Shown: positions 19,643 through 30,511 of the stretch, piece after piece | Position numbering within the stretch: position 1 is the first letter of the stretch | How the letters are laid out: each line of letters starts with the position of its first letter | From: Lewinellaceae bacterium | Lineage (GTDB): Bacteria; Bacteroidota; Bacteroidia; Chitinophagales; Saprospiraceae | Assembly: GCA_947476195.1 (NCBI GenBank) | Contig: CANJPT010000002.1 | Span: 1 to 64,000 of the forward strand | Direction: 5' to 3' | DNA: 64,000 nucleotides | Program-made: the position numbers and the translations under genes | Notes under the pieces: model-generated | What the model was told of the DNA's origin: nothing | Seen by the model: only the letters and a program-made list of their open reading frames with translations | The model's database searches: none

Positions 19643-20662
19643 TTATTGCTTGACAAACGGCTTAACCTGTATGCCGGATTCAGATTTTAGCTTTAAAAAA
19701 TAGCAGCCGGTATTCAATCCTTCCAACGATAATTGAATCGAATTTTGGCCTTCTTGCTTGTTTCCGAGGTTCTGCACTTGAAGTGTTTGCCCCATTTGAT
19801 TAATAATGGAATAGGAAACTTCCATGGCATGAGGTAATACAAAAGACAAGTTTAGGAGCGTTGATGCCGGGTTTGGACTCAATTGAGCCTTTAGGTCGCC
19901 TGACAAGGCTTCGGTTGTGCTGCTTGACAAGGCCTTTGTAACCACGATATCGTCCAACGCAAGCCGGTCATCATCGTCGGAATTATGCAGAAAAGCAAGG
20001 TATACTGTTTTCCCGGCATAGGCTGACAGGCTAATGGTATGAGGCTCTAATTTGCCGTAATTAATGGAAGAGCCGGCGATATAATATGCTGCGATCTGGC
20101 AGGAGTTGGCATGGATATAGCCCGGGGTAAATATAAAATTGGAAAAATTAGTGCTTTGGCCATTGCCGGAAATAGAAGCCATAGATGCTGCTACAAACAA
20201 TGAATCTACAAAGTCTGCAACATGGTTTCCTGTTGTTGAAGCCATCACCTGATAACCATCCATATACCTTGGCAACTGTGAAGGGGAAGACCTCCATGAC
20301 AAGCTATAACTATTGTCTGTAACGGTAATCGGAGGTAGCATTAACCAATTTCTGTTGCCTAATGCAGAGTTTAGCAGGTAGGAATATGAGATCGCACAAT
20401 AGTTGACCTCGCCAGTAATCGGATCGGTTGGCTCTGTGAAAAACTCGCCCCAAAGCCAACGTTTGCTGGCATCGGTATCCAGAATACATGGCAGGTTGTC
20501 CTGATCGTAATTTACCCAGCCAGAATCGTTGCCAGCCGGAACAATTGGAATACTGGCAAAAGGATCAAATTGGAAGTTCTCTATCAACAGGGTGTCCAAT
20601 GCCTGAGACTTCACCGAAACTGAAAGGAACAAAAGGAATACAATGGTATAAAGTTTACTCAT
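19643..20662 (-). CDS. Secreted choice-of-anchor-J-like protein with T9SS C-terminal sorting domain
   Basis: ENFQFDPFASIPIVPAGNDSGWVNYDQD; KAQLSPNPASTLLNLSF...NTGCYFLKLKSESGIQVKPFVKQ. Confidence 0.82.
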   Translation of the reverse strand: MSKLYTIVFLLFLSVSVKSQALDTLLIENFQFDPFASIPIVPAGNDSGWVNYDQDNLPCILDTDASKRWLWGEFFTEPTDPITGEVNYCAISYSYLLNSALGNRNWLMLPPITVTDNSYSLSWRSSPSQLPRYMDGYQVMASTTGNHVADFVDSLFVAASMASISGNGQSTNFSNFIFTPGYIHANSCQIAAYYIAGSSINYGKLEPHTISLSAYAGKTVYLAFLHNSDDDDRLALDDIVVTKALSSSTTEALSGDLKAQLSPNPASTLLNLSFVLPHAMEVSYSIINQMGQTLQVQNLGNKQEGQNSIQLSLEGLNTGCYFLKLKSESGIQVKPFVKQ

Positions 20663-21166
20663 AACGTGTGATTTAAAGCCGTAACCTGCTTGAAGTAGTA
20701 CCCTAAAGAAGTTAGGGTACCCCTTTTAGTTCAATTTTGAAAACAAGGTACAATGCCGTATAATTAGTCGGCAAAAGTAGCAGAATTCTACACACTTTCG
20801 GTAAAACCTTGTAGATTTTAGGCTTTTCTGAATTTGGATCTCTCATTTGCAAACCGATGAGGTTCTGACTTGATTGCAAGCGCCTGAAAGGAGAACCAGT
20901 CAAAATAACAGATTGACAGAATAACAGACCTGAAAAAGTTATTTTGGTCAACCGTGCCCTGGTTGTTTGAATTCTGGATGAGCACTGCTGGGCAACAGAA
21001 TGATAGAAGCTGCAATACTGGTAGATTTAGAGCTTATTCGTTTTGTGGGGGCAAAAACGGTACATTTTACCTGCGGGCAAAAAAACAATCTACCCCTTAT
21101 TGGTTGACGCGGTTGGTCAGGGCGTTGACGTCAATAAGAGTTAGGTCCAATTATGGCACCAAAAAA

Positions 21167-21198
21167 GCGGGGTGCAACTTATCCAAGTCGCACCCCGC
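21167..21198 (-). terminator. Intrinsic terminator for glutamate dehydrogenase
   Basis: gcggggtgc...gcaccccgc stem with minus-strand T-run (aaaaaa at 21161-21166). Confidence 0.8.
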
Positions 21199-21226
21199 TG
21201 TCTCAAATTAATGCAGCTAATAACTA

Positions 21227-22642
21227 CTATGGGAAAATGCCCATTGAAATATAGTCCCCTGCAATCTTCTTCAAGGAACAAACAAATGCTGCAGTACGCA
21301 TGTCTTTGATATCAGGGTGTTGACGGAAAGTCTCTTTGATCTGACCATAAGCAGTGATCATCGTATCTTCCAGACCGGAATTAACAAGATCAACTTCTGT
21401 ACCTCCACGGGTAAGCATATCGCGCTCGCGCTCTGAAATTGCTTTACCTGTCATTTCTTCCACTTTAAGTACGATGCGGTTAAATGCATCGTGTTGGAAG
21501 CGGTTTTCCAAACGACCAAATCGGTGATGTGAGAGGTTTTTAAGCCACTCGAAATAGGATACCGTAACACCTCCGGCATTGATGTAGAAATCTGGCAAAA
21601 TAATGATGCCTTTTGCGATCAAAATGGGGTCAGCATCTGCGGTGATCGGGCCGTTCGCAGCTTCTGCGATGATCTTCGCTTTGATACGGGGTGCATTTTC
21701 AGGTGTGATCTGGTTTTCCAAAGCTGCTGGCACAAGGATATCGCAGTCCAATTCGAGCGCAGCCGAAGCATTGCCAATATGTGTTGTGCCCGGGAAGCCA
21801 ATGATCGATCCGGTTTCTTTCCGAAATGCCAACAGTTTCTCCACGTCTATGCCATCAGGACCATGGATAGAACCTTCGCGTTCCGCTACTCCGACTATTT
21901 TTACATTTCCTTCTTTCTGGCTGATGAGTGCGGTGTTACTGCCTACATTTCCGAGGCCTTGCACCACCATCGTTTTACCCTCGATACCTGGGCTCAAGCC
22001 AATTTTTTTCATGTCATCAGCGTACCGCATGCACTCACGCAATCCGTAAAACACCCCGCGACCTGTAGCCTCTGCACGACCTCGGATACCATTTTGCGTA
22101 ACAGGTTTACCCGTTACACAGGCAATAGAATCCACTTCGCCATGGCGAAGCGCCTGGTAAGTGTCGAGAATCCAGGCCATTTCGCGTGGACCAGTTCCGT
22201 AGTCAGGTGCAGGAACGTCAATGCCGGGGCCGATGAAGTTCTTTTTGACCAGTTCGGAGGTGTAGCGGCGGGTGATATTTTGCAGCTGTTCTTCGGTGAA
22301 ATTGGCCGGGTTAATCTTTATACCACCTTTTGCGCCGCCGAATGGAACGTCCACCAGCGCACATTTGTAGGTCATAAGAGAGGCCAGTGCCATCACTTCA
22401 TCCTGGTCAACCGATTCTGCATAACGGATGCCACCTTTAGTAGGAAGGCGGTGGTGACTATGTTGCACCCGATAGGCTTCGATGACCTGATAATCTCCGC
22501 CAACCCGAATCGGGAAGCGGATTTGGAGCACAAGGTTACAAGCCTTGATTTGCTCGACGAGGCCTTTGGGGATGTCCGTAAAAGCTGCGGCCTTGTCTAC
22601 GTAGTTTTCTACGCTTTTAAAGAAACTAATTTTTCCACTCAT
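21227..22642 (-). CDS. Glu/Leu/Phe/Val-type glutamate dehydrogenase
   Basis: HHRLPTKGGIRY, LMTYKCALVDVPFGGAKGGI, APDYGTGPREMAWI, VVQGLGNVGSNTA. Confidence 0.94.
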   Translation of the reverse strand: MSGKISFFKSVENYVDKAAAFTDIPKGLVEQIKACNLVLQIRFPIRVGGDYQVIEAYRVQHSHHRLPTKGGIRYAESVDQDEVMALASLMTYKCALVDVPFGGAKGGIKINPANFTEEQLQNITRRYTSELVKKNFIGPGIDVPAPDYGTGPREMAWILDTYQALRHGEVDSIACVTGKPVTQNGIRGRAEATGRGVFYGLRECMRYADDMKKIGLSPGIEGKTMVVQGLGNVGSNTALISQKEGNVKIVGVAEREGSIHGPDGIDVEKLLAFRKETGSIIGFPGTTHIGNASAALELDCDILVPAALENQITPENAPRIKAKIIAEAANGPITADADPILIAKGIIILPDFYINAGGVTVSYFEWLKNLSHHRFGRLENRFQHDAFNRIVLKVEEMTGKAISERERDMLTRGGTEVDLVNSGLEDTMITAYGQIKETFRQHPDIKDMRTAAFVCSLKKIAGDYISMGIFP

Positions 22643-22865
22643 TTTTGTCGTCGTTGAGTTGGTGTTCTATTTTGGTTAGTGAACGATCCAGACGCACTAG
22701 CTGCCAGACGATGCCGAGGAAGATCATCAAAATAACGCCAACAACGACGTAGATTTTTCCAGTCTCCCGCATGTAATCGCGGTTGCCCTGCGCCCAGGTG
22801 GCGGGCAAAGATATTACCATACACAGAATGATTGTAAAAACAGGACTGATTTTAGAAAATTTCAT
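22626..22865 (-). CDS. CcmD-like small membrane protein
   Basis: GKIYVVVGVILMIFLGIVWQLVRLDRSLTKIE; overlaps the start of the gdh gene. Confidence 0.6.
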   Translation of the reverse strand: MKFSKISPVFTIILCMVISLPATWAQGNRDYMRETGKIYVVVGVILMIFLGIVWQLVRLDRSLTKIEHQLNDDKNEWKN

Positions 22866-22885
22866 GTTCCAAATGGGCTAAAAAG

Positions 22886-23641
22886 TTGTATTTTCTTGGA
22901 AATCTCGAAAAAGTGCAAGGTAGGAGAGTTTTTGTTTTTCGAATCAAATGTGGTAAAAATTTTATACTCAGGTATTATACATTCCATCTTTGCATCGTGC
23001 GTATCAATATCCACACCCACCACCCTACCCTTTTACCTGGCCTTCTTGAAATAGAGAGCTTGTATTTTGGGCAAAATAAAAAATCCACGTCGCCCATGTG
23101 CTCGGTCGGATTGCATCCCTGGTATTTGGAAGGGATTGATCTTGATCTGGCTACCCTTTGGTTGCGTGAACAAGCAATCTCACCTGGCAACCGCGCCATC
23201 GGAGAAGCTGGGCTGGATAAAGCCTGCCAGATACCCTGGGATTTACAAGTGCTCGCTTTTCAACGTTGCGTGGAAATCTCTGAATCTTTCAAAAAACCAC
23301 TAATTATCCATTGTGTCCGTGCGTTTTCTGAGGTCATTGCCCTGAAAAAAGCATGGAAGCCCGCTCAAATCTGGATCTTTCATGGCTTTGATAAGAATCT
23401 TCCCACCACTGCGATGTTACTTCGTGCGGGTTGTTACCTATCCTTTGGCGCTGCGCTTTTTAAGCCACAAAGTCATGCCGCCGAAAGTCTGCTTGCAAGC
23501 CCTGCAGATCGCTTCTTTTTAGAAACGGATGATGCCGGGATAACGATCAAGGCTGTTTATGAACGAGCCGCTTTCCTGCGCGGAGTGGGATTGAAGAAAT
23601 TGGAGGACTTGATGGAAGAAAATTTTTTGCGATTTTTTTGA
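22886..23641 (+). CDS. TatD-family hydrolase (true start probably nearer 23000)
   Basis: NIHTHHP, SVGLHPWYLEG, AIGEAGLDKAC, FLETDDAG. Confidence 0.85.
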   Translation: MYFLGNLEKVQGRRVFVFRIKCGKNFILRYYTFHLCIVRINIHTHHPTLLPGLLEIESLYFGQNKKSTSPMCSVGLHPWYLEGIDLDLATLWLREQAISPGNRAIGEAGLDKACQIPWDLQVLAFQRCVEISESFKKPLIIHCVRAFSEVIALKKAWKPAQIWIFHGFDKNLPTTAMLLRAGCYLSFGAALFKPQSHAAESLLASPADRFFLETDDAGITIKAVYERAAFLRGVGLKKLEDLMEENFLRFF

Positions 23642-23825
23642 ATTGAATACTGGGACAGTACTCGTTGACAATACCTAAAGATAACACATCTAATCGTTTG
23701 ACAATTAATAACTTGCCTCATTCATACAAGGGGTATAATGATTATTGTCAGTAGCCTAAGCGACCTAAGTCATCGAGACTGCGCATACGCTTAATGTACT
23801 TTTGGTTTATTAAAATCAAAAAGTT

Positions 23826-26342
23826 ATGTCCCGTTACATCAAAAAATTCTCTGAGATTTCCATTCAGGACCTGCCGCTTGTCGGGGGTAAAAATGCCTCC
23901 CTGGGTGAAATGTTCTCCCAGCTTACCCCTAAGGGAATTTTGGTGCCAGATGGTTTTGCCATCACTGCCGATGCTTACCGATTGTTTTTGGAAGAAAATA
24001 AGCTGCGAGAATCCTTGGAGGCAATTGTTGCCAAACTGGACAATACTAATTTTTCAAATCTCGACAAGGTCGGTCAGCAAGCACGGGATTTGATTCAAAA
24101 CGCCCCGCTCCCGGCAGCCGTGCTTGAAGAGATTAACCAGGCTTATCGAGACTTGCTCGGACGTGAAAACGCAGCGATTTCGCTCGCCGTGCGCAGCAGT
24201 GCTACTGCAGAAGACTTGCCTTCGGCGAGTTTTGCTGGACAGTTAGAGAGTTTCCTGAACATAGCCGGGGAAGATATGCTGGTAAAAACAGTACATCGCT
24301 GTTTTAAATCCCTGTTTACCAATCGCGCCATTAAATACCGGGAGGATCAGGGCTTTGGCAATGCTGACGTGGCTATTTCGGTCGGTGTACAAACGATGGT
24401 ACGTTCAGATCTGTCGGCCTCAGGTGTGGCATTTACCCTTGATCCTGATACAGGGTTCGACAAGGTAGTGGTCATCAACAGCATTTACGGATTGGGAGAA
24501 AATATTGTGCAGGGAAGATCCACCCCCGACGAATTTGTGTTATTCAAGCCCCATATCGGTTCCAAATTCAATCCGATCTTTCAAAAAAAACTGGGCGAAA
24601 AAGAGTGGACGATGGTCTATGCTGACGCAGCAAAAACCGGATCACCCGTTGACAATCAACCCACTGCACCCGGGAAAGGCGATGTTTACTCCATCTCTGA
24701 TGCCGATGTCCTGACCCTCGGTCAATGGTGCGCCAAAATCGAAGCGCACTATGCCAAACCCATGGATATTGAATGGGCCAAAGACGGGATCACAGGTAAA
24801 TTATTCATCGTGCAGGCCCGTCCGGAAACCGTTCACTCCAAAGAAACCAGGCAGCGCGCTGCTACCATTCGGACGTATACCATTCAATCCAAAGGCAAAA
24901 AACTGGCAGAGGGCATTGCGCTCGGGGAAAAAATTTCCACTGGAAAAGCACGCTTATTACGCACGCCGAAAGAAGCGCATCTTTTGCAGGAAGGCGAGGT
25001 GCTGGTGACCGATATTACCAACCCGGACTGGGATCCGATCATGAAACGCGCAGCAGCCATCGTCACCAATAAAGGAGGACGGACCAGTCACGCGGCCATT
25101 GTTGCACGGGAATTGGGTACCGTGGCCATTGTCGGCTCAGGCGACGCGACCGATAAGATCCACGACGGCGAGGAGATCACCGTTTCCTGTTCGGAAGGCA
25201 AAACCGGATATATCTATTCTGGAAAAGCAGCGTGGACCGTCACGGAAAAAGACATTTCCAATTTGAAGATGCCAGAAACAGCACCGATGCTTATTTTGGG
25301 CGACCCTTCTCTGGCCTTTCAACAGTCGTTTTTACCGAATCGGGGTGTGGGTTTATTGCGTATGGAATTTATGATCACGCATCATATACAGGTGCATCCC
25401 TTGGCATTGACCCGTTTTGAACAACTGACTGACGCTAAAGCCAGGCAAGAGATCACCCATATCACCCGGCATTACCGCCACAAGAAAGACTTTTTTGTAG
25501 ACCAACTTGCCCAGGGCGTAGCAACAATTGCCGCAGCTTTTCACCCGCATGATGTGATTGTGCGCATGAGCGATTTCAAGAGCAATGAATACGCCAATCT
25601 GGTGGGTGGCAAACAATTTGAACCCAACGAAGAAAACCCGATGATCGGTTTCAGGGGAGCATCACGCTACTACTCTCCGCTGTATAAAGATGGATTTGCA
25701 CTCGAATGTAAAGCCATGAAAAGAGTACGGGAGGAGATGGGTTTCACCAATGTCAAGCTTATGATTCCATTCTGCCGCACCGTGGAAGAAGGCAAACAGG
25801 TAATAGAAACGATGCGGGAATTTGGTCTTGAACAGGGAGAAAACGGACTGGAAGTCTATGTAATGATTGAAATTCCAAGCAATGTGCTTATGGCAGAAGA
25901 ATTCGCTGAGATCTTTGATGGTTTCTCCATCGGCTCGAATGACCTGACACAACTCACGTTGGGCCTCGACCGCGATTCGGCTTTAGTGAGCAAGCTTTTC
26001 AATGAAAAAAATCCGGCAGTGATGCGGCTTATTGCCACGGCCATTCGAACTGCACGACAGAAAGGAATCAAGATCGGGCTTTGTGAACAGGCTCCGAGCG
26101 ACATGCCGGAATTTGCGCAATTCCTCGTGAATGAAGGCATTGACAGCATTTCCTTTAATGCGGACGCACTGATAAAAGGCATCGAAAACATGGTAGCTGC
26201 CGAGGCCGAAGGGCCGAAGGAAAAAATGAAATTCGTGGAGGAAATACCCGTGATGGAGCGCGATCATACATATGTAAAATCTGCACTGATCATCAATCCG
26301 GAATGGGAGCAGGGAGGAGATGATCTGGTGTTTTATAAGTGA
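23826..26342 (+). CDS. ppsA: Phosphoenolpyruvate synthase
   Basis: LVGGKNASLGEM, VAVRSSATAEDLPSASFAGQ-like motif, KGGRTSHAAIVARELG, FSIGSNDLTQLTLGLDRDS. Confidence 0.94.
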   Translation: MSRYIKKFSEISIQDLPLVGGKNASLGEMFSQLTPKGILVPDGFAITADAYRLFLEENKLRESLEAIVAKLDNTNFSNLDKVGQQARDLIQNAPLPAAVLEEINQAYRDLLGRENAAISLAVRSSATAEDLPSASFAGQLESFLNIAGEDMLVKTVHRCFKSLFTNRAIKYREDQGFGNADVAISVGVQTMVRSDLSASGVAFTLDPDTGFDKVVVINSIYGLGENIVQGRSTPDEFVLFKPHIGSKFNPIFQKKLGEKEWTMVYADAAKTGSPVDNQPTAPGKGDVYSISDADVLTLGQWCAKIEAHYAKPMDIEWAKDGITGKLFIVQARPETVHSKETRQRAATIRTYTIQSKGKKLAEGIALGEKISTGKARLLRTPKEAHLLQEGEVLVTDITNPDWDPIMKRAAAIVTNKGGRTSHAAIVARELGTVAIVGSGDATDKIHDGEEITVSCSEGKTGYIYSGKAAWTVTEKDISNLKMPETAPMLILGDPSLAFQQSFLPNRGVGLLRMEFMITHHIQVHPLALTRFEQLTDAKARQEITHITRHYRHKKDFFVDQLAQGVATIAAAFHPHDVIVRMSDFKSNEYANLVGGKQFEPNEENPMIGFRGASRYYSPLYKDGFALECKAMKRVREEMGFTNVKLMIPFCRTVEEGKQVIETMREFGLEQGENGLEVYVMIEIPSNVLMAEEFAEIFDGFSIGSNDLTQLTLGLDRDSALVSKLFNEKNPAVMRLIATAIRTARQKGIKIGLCEQAPSDMPEFAQFLVNEGIDSISFNADALIKGIENMVAAEAEGPKEKMKFVEEIPVMERDHTYVKSALIINPEWEQGGDDLVFYK

Positions 26343-26362
26343 CCGTATTAGTCATTCTTAAA

Positions 26363-26950
26363 ATGAAAAAGTATCTTCCAATTCTCATTTTTTTTCTTGG
26401 GCTGAAAATCAGCCCAGCCACCGCTCAGTCTGATCTAAGCCCAAGGTTGCTTTATATAGGCCTGGGCGCATCTTATCCCAAAGGCTTTGTAGCCACAGGA
26501 GGCAGTTACAATAAAAATGGTTGGGGAGGCACGCTCTCCATTAATCCAATGTGGTCATCTGCATCAAATGTGCCGGCTGACTACCATGACGGTGGTTTTA
26601 CTTTAATCAATAACCTCAACGACTTTACACTTTTAGCAGCCATAAGGGTGTTGAAAGAATGGTCAACCAAGTCAAAACCCCTCAAATTTGGCATTGAAGC
26701 AGGTCCTGTTTTGGTACACACATCGATCCCAGACAACTTTCAGTACGTCTCGGGCTGGCATTTATTTTCCAGCAACTACACCTTTGATAAAGTCAAAGAA
26801 AATTCGGTCGGCTTCTCTTTAAGGGGTAAATTTGAATTGAGCTTTTCTGATTGGGGTGGTCTTGAACTTGGGTGCAACGCTAATTCGAGTAAAGGGAAGT
26901 CGTATTTCGGAGTTGATTTGATCTTGACATTTGGTGCATATCAGGAGTAA
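26363..26950 (+). CDS. Hypothetical secreted/outer-membrane protein
   Basis: Signal peptide MKKYLPILIFFLGLKISPATAQ; beta-rich composition. Confidence 0.6.
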   Translation: MKKYLPILIFFLGLKISPATAQSDLSPRLLYIGLGASYPKGFVATGGSYNKNGWGGTLSINPMWSSASNVPADYHDGGFTLINNLNDFTLLAAIRVLKEWSTKSKPLKFGIEAGPVLVHTSIPDNFQYVSGWHLFSSNYTFDKVKENSVGFSLRGKFELSFSDWGGLELGCNANSSKGKSYFGVDLILTFGAYQE

Positions 26951-26979
26951 ACCTCTCTACCTGATTAAATTAAAAAATC

Positions 26980-27450
26980 ATGCGCTATTTAATACTCATC
27001 CTGTTTTTCAATCTTCCCTGCATCGCCGGGGCGACTATTGCGGTGCCCAATAGTCAGACTTATCCAGTTATTGCCACGCAAGCCATAAACCGTGAATTTT
27101 CGCCAAAAAAGGATCGAATTTTGGATCGTATTGCTGAAAGAATATTGCAAAAACGGCTAAGAAAAATCGAAAAAGGCTTTGGACAGACCTTCGGTGAAGA
27201 GGGTAAGTTGTTGTCCATCTTGGGGTTTTCATTCAGTATTCTGGCAATCGCAATATTTTTCATCGAGTTCTACTGGGTAACCTTATTCCTATTAGTGGCC
27301 GGGCTAATTTTGAGTTTAATTGGTTTTTCATTAGCTAAGTTTAGCAAAAAGTGGATAAAAGGTCTGGCCATTGCTGGAATTGTGATATCCTCATTGGCAT
27401 TAGGTCTTATATTAGGATTACTAATAATTGCTTTAGGATTATATTTATAG
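26980..27450 (+). CDS. Small membrane protein, paralog of 27533-28012
   Basis: MRYLILILFFNLPCIAGATI leader; C-terminal TM segments. Confidence 0.6.
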   Translation: MRYLILILFFNLPCIAGATIAVPNSQTYPVIATQAINREFSPKKDRILDRIAERILQKRLRKIEKGFGQTFGEEGKLLSILGFSFSILAIAIFFIEFYWVTLFLLVAGLILSLIGFSLAKFSKKWIKGLAIAGIVISSLALGLILGLLIIALGLYL

Positions 27451-27532
27451 TACTACCATAATGCAGATTTCAAGTGCGCGACAAAAACGGACTGTTGAAC
27501 CACTTTATGTTGATCTTAATAAAATCTGAGCC

Positions 27533-28012
27533 ATGCGTTATTTAATGTTCAACCTGTTTTTCAATCTTCCTTGCATCGCCAGGGCCACCATATCAATACA
27601 GGTAACTCAGATGGGTGTTTCTTCGACTCCAAGTTCGGTCTCCTTAAAAAGAACCCTTCATAAAAACAGTTTATTCAATCATTTTGTAAGAAAAACAGCC
27701 CAAAAACGAATGCTAAAAACCATGGCCCAATGGAATGGCCATCCTGGCAAATGGCTTCTTATTTCAGGGTTCACAATTGGCGTACTCGTAGTTTTAGCCA
27801 GTTTGCCCCCACTCTCTTTCGCCCTGTTTCTTGATTTTGGTTTAGCCTACTTAATTCTACTCATTTCGTTGAGTCTGAGCGGACTGGCGCTGAGTATTTT
27901 AGGAATGAAAAAAGTCGCAGGCTGGGAGCAGACAAAAAGACTTATCATAGCCGGGATGGTGTTGAATAGCCTTGTTATCCTTTTTGGACTGCTTCTGATC
28001 GGGGGTGCTTAA
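27533..28012 (+). CDS. Small membrane protein, paralog of 26980-27450
   Basis: MRYLMFNLFFNLPCIARATI leader; C-terminal TM segments. Confidence 0.6.
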   Translation: MRYLMFNLFFNLPCIARATISIQVTQMGVSSTPSSVSLKRTLHKNSLFNHFVRKTAQKRMLKTMAQWNGHPGKWLLISGFTIGVLVVLASLPPLSFALFLDFGLAYLILLISLSLSGLALSILGMKKVAGWEQTKRLIIAGMVLNSLVILFGLLLIGGA

Positions 28013-28128
28013 TTGATTATTTCAAAGTCATCGCTTGACCCAATGCTTAAAATTGTGTATTTTGTGCCTTTATTAACCCTATCCCATGTCTTTGGAACGA
28101 GTTCATTTGGGACAATTAATTCAATGTA

Positions 28129-29388
28129 GTGGATCCAAAAAAACATCCCAACAGATTTACTAATTTCTGGAAAAAATTAGGACCAGGACTCATCACCGGC
28201 GCCAGCGACGATGATCCATCCGGCATTGCCACCTATTCACAGGCCGGCGCCATGTTTGGGCTTTCTACGCTCTGGACGGCATTATTATCCTACCCCCTGA
28301 TGGTGGCTGTGCAGGAAATGTGCGCCCGAATTGGCATAGTGACGCGTCAGGGATTGACAGGGGTATTGAAACTACATTATCCCAAACCTCTGCTATATGG
28401 GATGATCTTGTTCAGTGTACCCGCCATAATAATCAATATCGGAGCTGATATTCAAGCGATGGGTGCTGTGACCAACATGCTTTTCCCACAGATACAGCCT
28501 CATTGGGCCAGTGTGTTCTTTACCTTGTTGTTGTTGGTCAGTATTGTTTTTTTACCCTACAAACCCTTAGCAGCGGTGCTCAAATACCTTTGTTTATCGT
28601 TGCTATTATACCTGATTGTGCCCTTTATCGTCAAACTTGATTTTCCGGCTATCCTAGTACACACCTTCGTGCCGACCCTCAAATTTGAAAAAGATTACCT
28701 GATTATATTGGTGGGAATTTTGGGAACAACCATTTCACCCTACCTTTTTTTTTGGCAAACCAGTATGGAAGTGGAGGAAGTAGGTAACCGTAGTAATACG
28801 ATTGTGGTAGATAAAAAGCTGATCACAAACATGCGCCAGGATGTTGACTTTGGGATGTTTCTGACCTGCCTGGTTTTCTTTTTTATCATTTTGACGACCG
28901 GGACAGTGCTTTTTGAAGGAGGGGTACACGATATCAACACTGTACAGGATGCCGCCATCGCCTTACGTCCGCTTGCTGGTGACGGAGCCTATTGGCTCTT
29001 TGCACTCGGAGTGATTGGCACTGGTATGCTTGCCATCCCGGTACTGGCCGGAGCGGTGTCGTATATTCTGGCGGAAGCTTTTGATTGGGCAGAGGGCATG
29101 AATAAAAAATACTACGAGGCGAAAGGTTTTTACGCCGTCATGGCAATTTCACTCGGACTTGGGCTACTGTTTGATTATGGAGGTATTAGTCCTATTGATG
29201 CATTATTGCTGGCGGCTGTTTTATATGGAATTACAGCACCCGTGCTGATCGCTATGGTGTTGCATATTTCCAACAATTCCGTCATCATGGGTACTTTTGT
29301 GAATGGGCGATGGTCTAATTTTTTGGGCGGCGCAGCCTGCGTGATTATGACTGCTGCTGCCAGTGTTTTAATTTATTTTTTAGTTTAA
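28129..29388 (+). CDS. NRAMP-family divalent metal transporter (GTG start)
   Basis: KLGPGLITGASDDDPSGIATYSQAGAMFG; 10-11 TM segments. Confidence 0.9.
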   Translation: MDPKKHPNRFTNFWKKLGPGLITGASDDDPSGIATYSQAGAMFGLSTLWTALLSYPLMVAVQEMCARIGIVTRQGLTGVLKLHYPKPLLYGMILFSVPAIIINIGADIQAMGAVTNMLFPQIQPHWASVFFTLLLLVSIVFLPYKPLAAVLKYLCLSLLLYLIVPFIVKLDFPAILVHTFVPTLKFEKDYLIILVGILGTTISPYLFFWQTSMEVEEVGNRSNTIVVDKKLITNMRQDVDFGMFLTCLVFFFIILTTGTVLFEGGVHDINTVQDAAIALRPLAGDGAYWLFALGVIGTGMLAIPVLAGAVSYILAEAFDWAEGMNKKYYEAKGFYAVMAISLGLGLLFDYGGISPIDALLLAAVLYGITAPVLIAMVLHISNNSVIMGTFVNGRWSNFLGGAACVIMTAAASVLIYFLV

Positions 29389-29403
29389 AATAGGAGCATC
29401 GGG

Positions 29404-30492
29404 ATGCAATATTTAAGCTTAAAAATATCTGGTCTTTATGAAGCTGCTATCAGGTGTATCGGTTGGAAAACAAGCTATGTCCACCTCTCTGTTCTATCTA
29501 TTGTTGTACTACTGTCGAATTCCTGCAAACAAAAATCCAGTGTAGAACCGGAATCTCAAAAGCAAGCTGATAAGGTGACACAAATGGTTAAGCCAAAACC
29601 TGAACCACCACAAGCCAAAATAGTGGTTCCAAAAGACATCGTAATCGGAAATTTTTTTCAGTTCCTTGATACGATCGTGCGACAGAACGACACCTTAGGC
29701 AGCTACCCATTGACCGAAAACCTACTGCTGCGTGCGAACCCATGGATCCTGGATTCACTAATCAATACCGATTATTATATTCAGATGTCGTTTGGTAATT
29801 TTGTGTACGATCAGAAAAAAATGCGGGTGTTAAAAGCTGGCGATACCCTTCTGATTCCAGGGCCAAAAACAGCCACTGCCTTGCTCGAAAAAATGGCAAA
29901 AACATGGCTGGATATCAATATCCCTGCTTTTGAACTACGCATCATCGAGGGTGATAGCGTGCTATTTAAAGTTCCTGTCCGGGTAGGTAAAAGTAAAAAG
30001 AAATACCTCGAAGCAGCTGGCCATACGGTAGATCTTAGAACACGGACCGGAACCGGCCAGATTATCCGGGTCAATCGGTATCCTATTTTTATAGATCCGG
30101 TAACTGGAAAAAGATTTAAGTTTACCAAACGCGACGATCACAAAACTACCCTTATGCCACAAATCCCCTGGCTCGAACCAATCATTAACGGACAACGCTA
30201 CGGACAAATGATACACCCCACGACCAATCCCAGATCGCTTGGGAAGCCTACCTCGAATGGATGTATTGGTATTGGCGAGGCAAATGCCTGGCGCTTGTAC
30301 TTTTTTGCCCCAATTGGCACTAAGGTGCACATTCGCTTTGACTTACAAGAGATCAATGCAGCTGGAGATACGCTTAACTATGAGAATATTTACCGACTTA
30401 AACGAACAGGAAAGTCTCTGAAACCTATTTCTGTTGCAGGTTTCTGGCCTGGAAAAATGGCTGGAATTTGCGTTTGCGACACCATGTTTTAA
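29404..30492 (+). CDS. L,D-transpeptidase (YkuD) lipoprotein-like, with LysM-like segment
   Basis: GQMIHPTTNPRSLGKPTSNGCIGI catalytic Cys motif; RVLKAGDTLLIP. Confidence 0.88.
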   Translation: MQYLSLKISGLYEAAIRCIGWKTSYVHLSVLSIVVLLSNSCKQKSSVEPESQKQADKVTQMVKPKPEPPQAKIVVPKDIVIGNFFQFLDTIVRQNDTLGSYPLTENLLLRANPWILDSLINTDYYIQMSFGNFVYDQKKMRVLKAGDTLLIPGPKTATALLEKMAKTWLDINIPAFELRIIEGDSVLFKVPVRVGKSKKKYLEAAGHTVDLRTRTGTGQIIRVNRYPIFIDPVTGKRFKFTKRDDHKTTLMPQIPWLEPIINGQRYGQMIHPTTNPRSLGKPTSNGCIGIGEANAWRLYFFAPIGTKVHIRFDLQEINAAGDTLNYENIYRLKRTGKSLKPISVAGFWPGKMAGICVCDTMF

Positions 30493-30511
30493 CCGACGAA
30501 ATGATTCAACC

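Noticed and set aside
21779-22657. 292-aa plus-strand ORF
   Set aside because: Antisense to a well-supported glutamate dehydrogenase; no domain-like features.
26403-26420. gggctgaaaatcagccc palindrome in the signal-peptide region
   Set aside because: Seven-bp stem within coding sequence; easily expected by chance.
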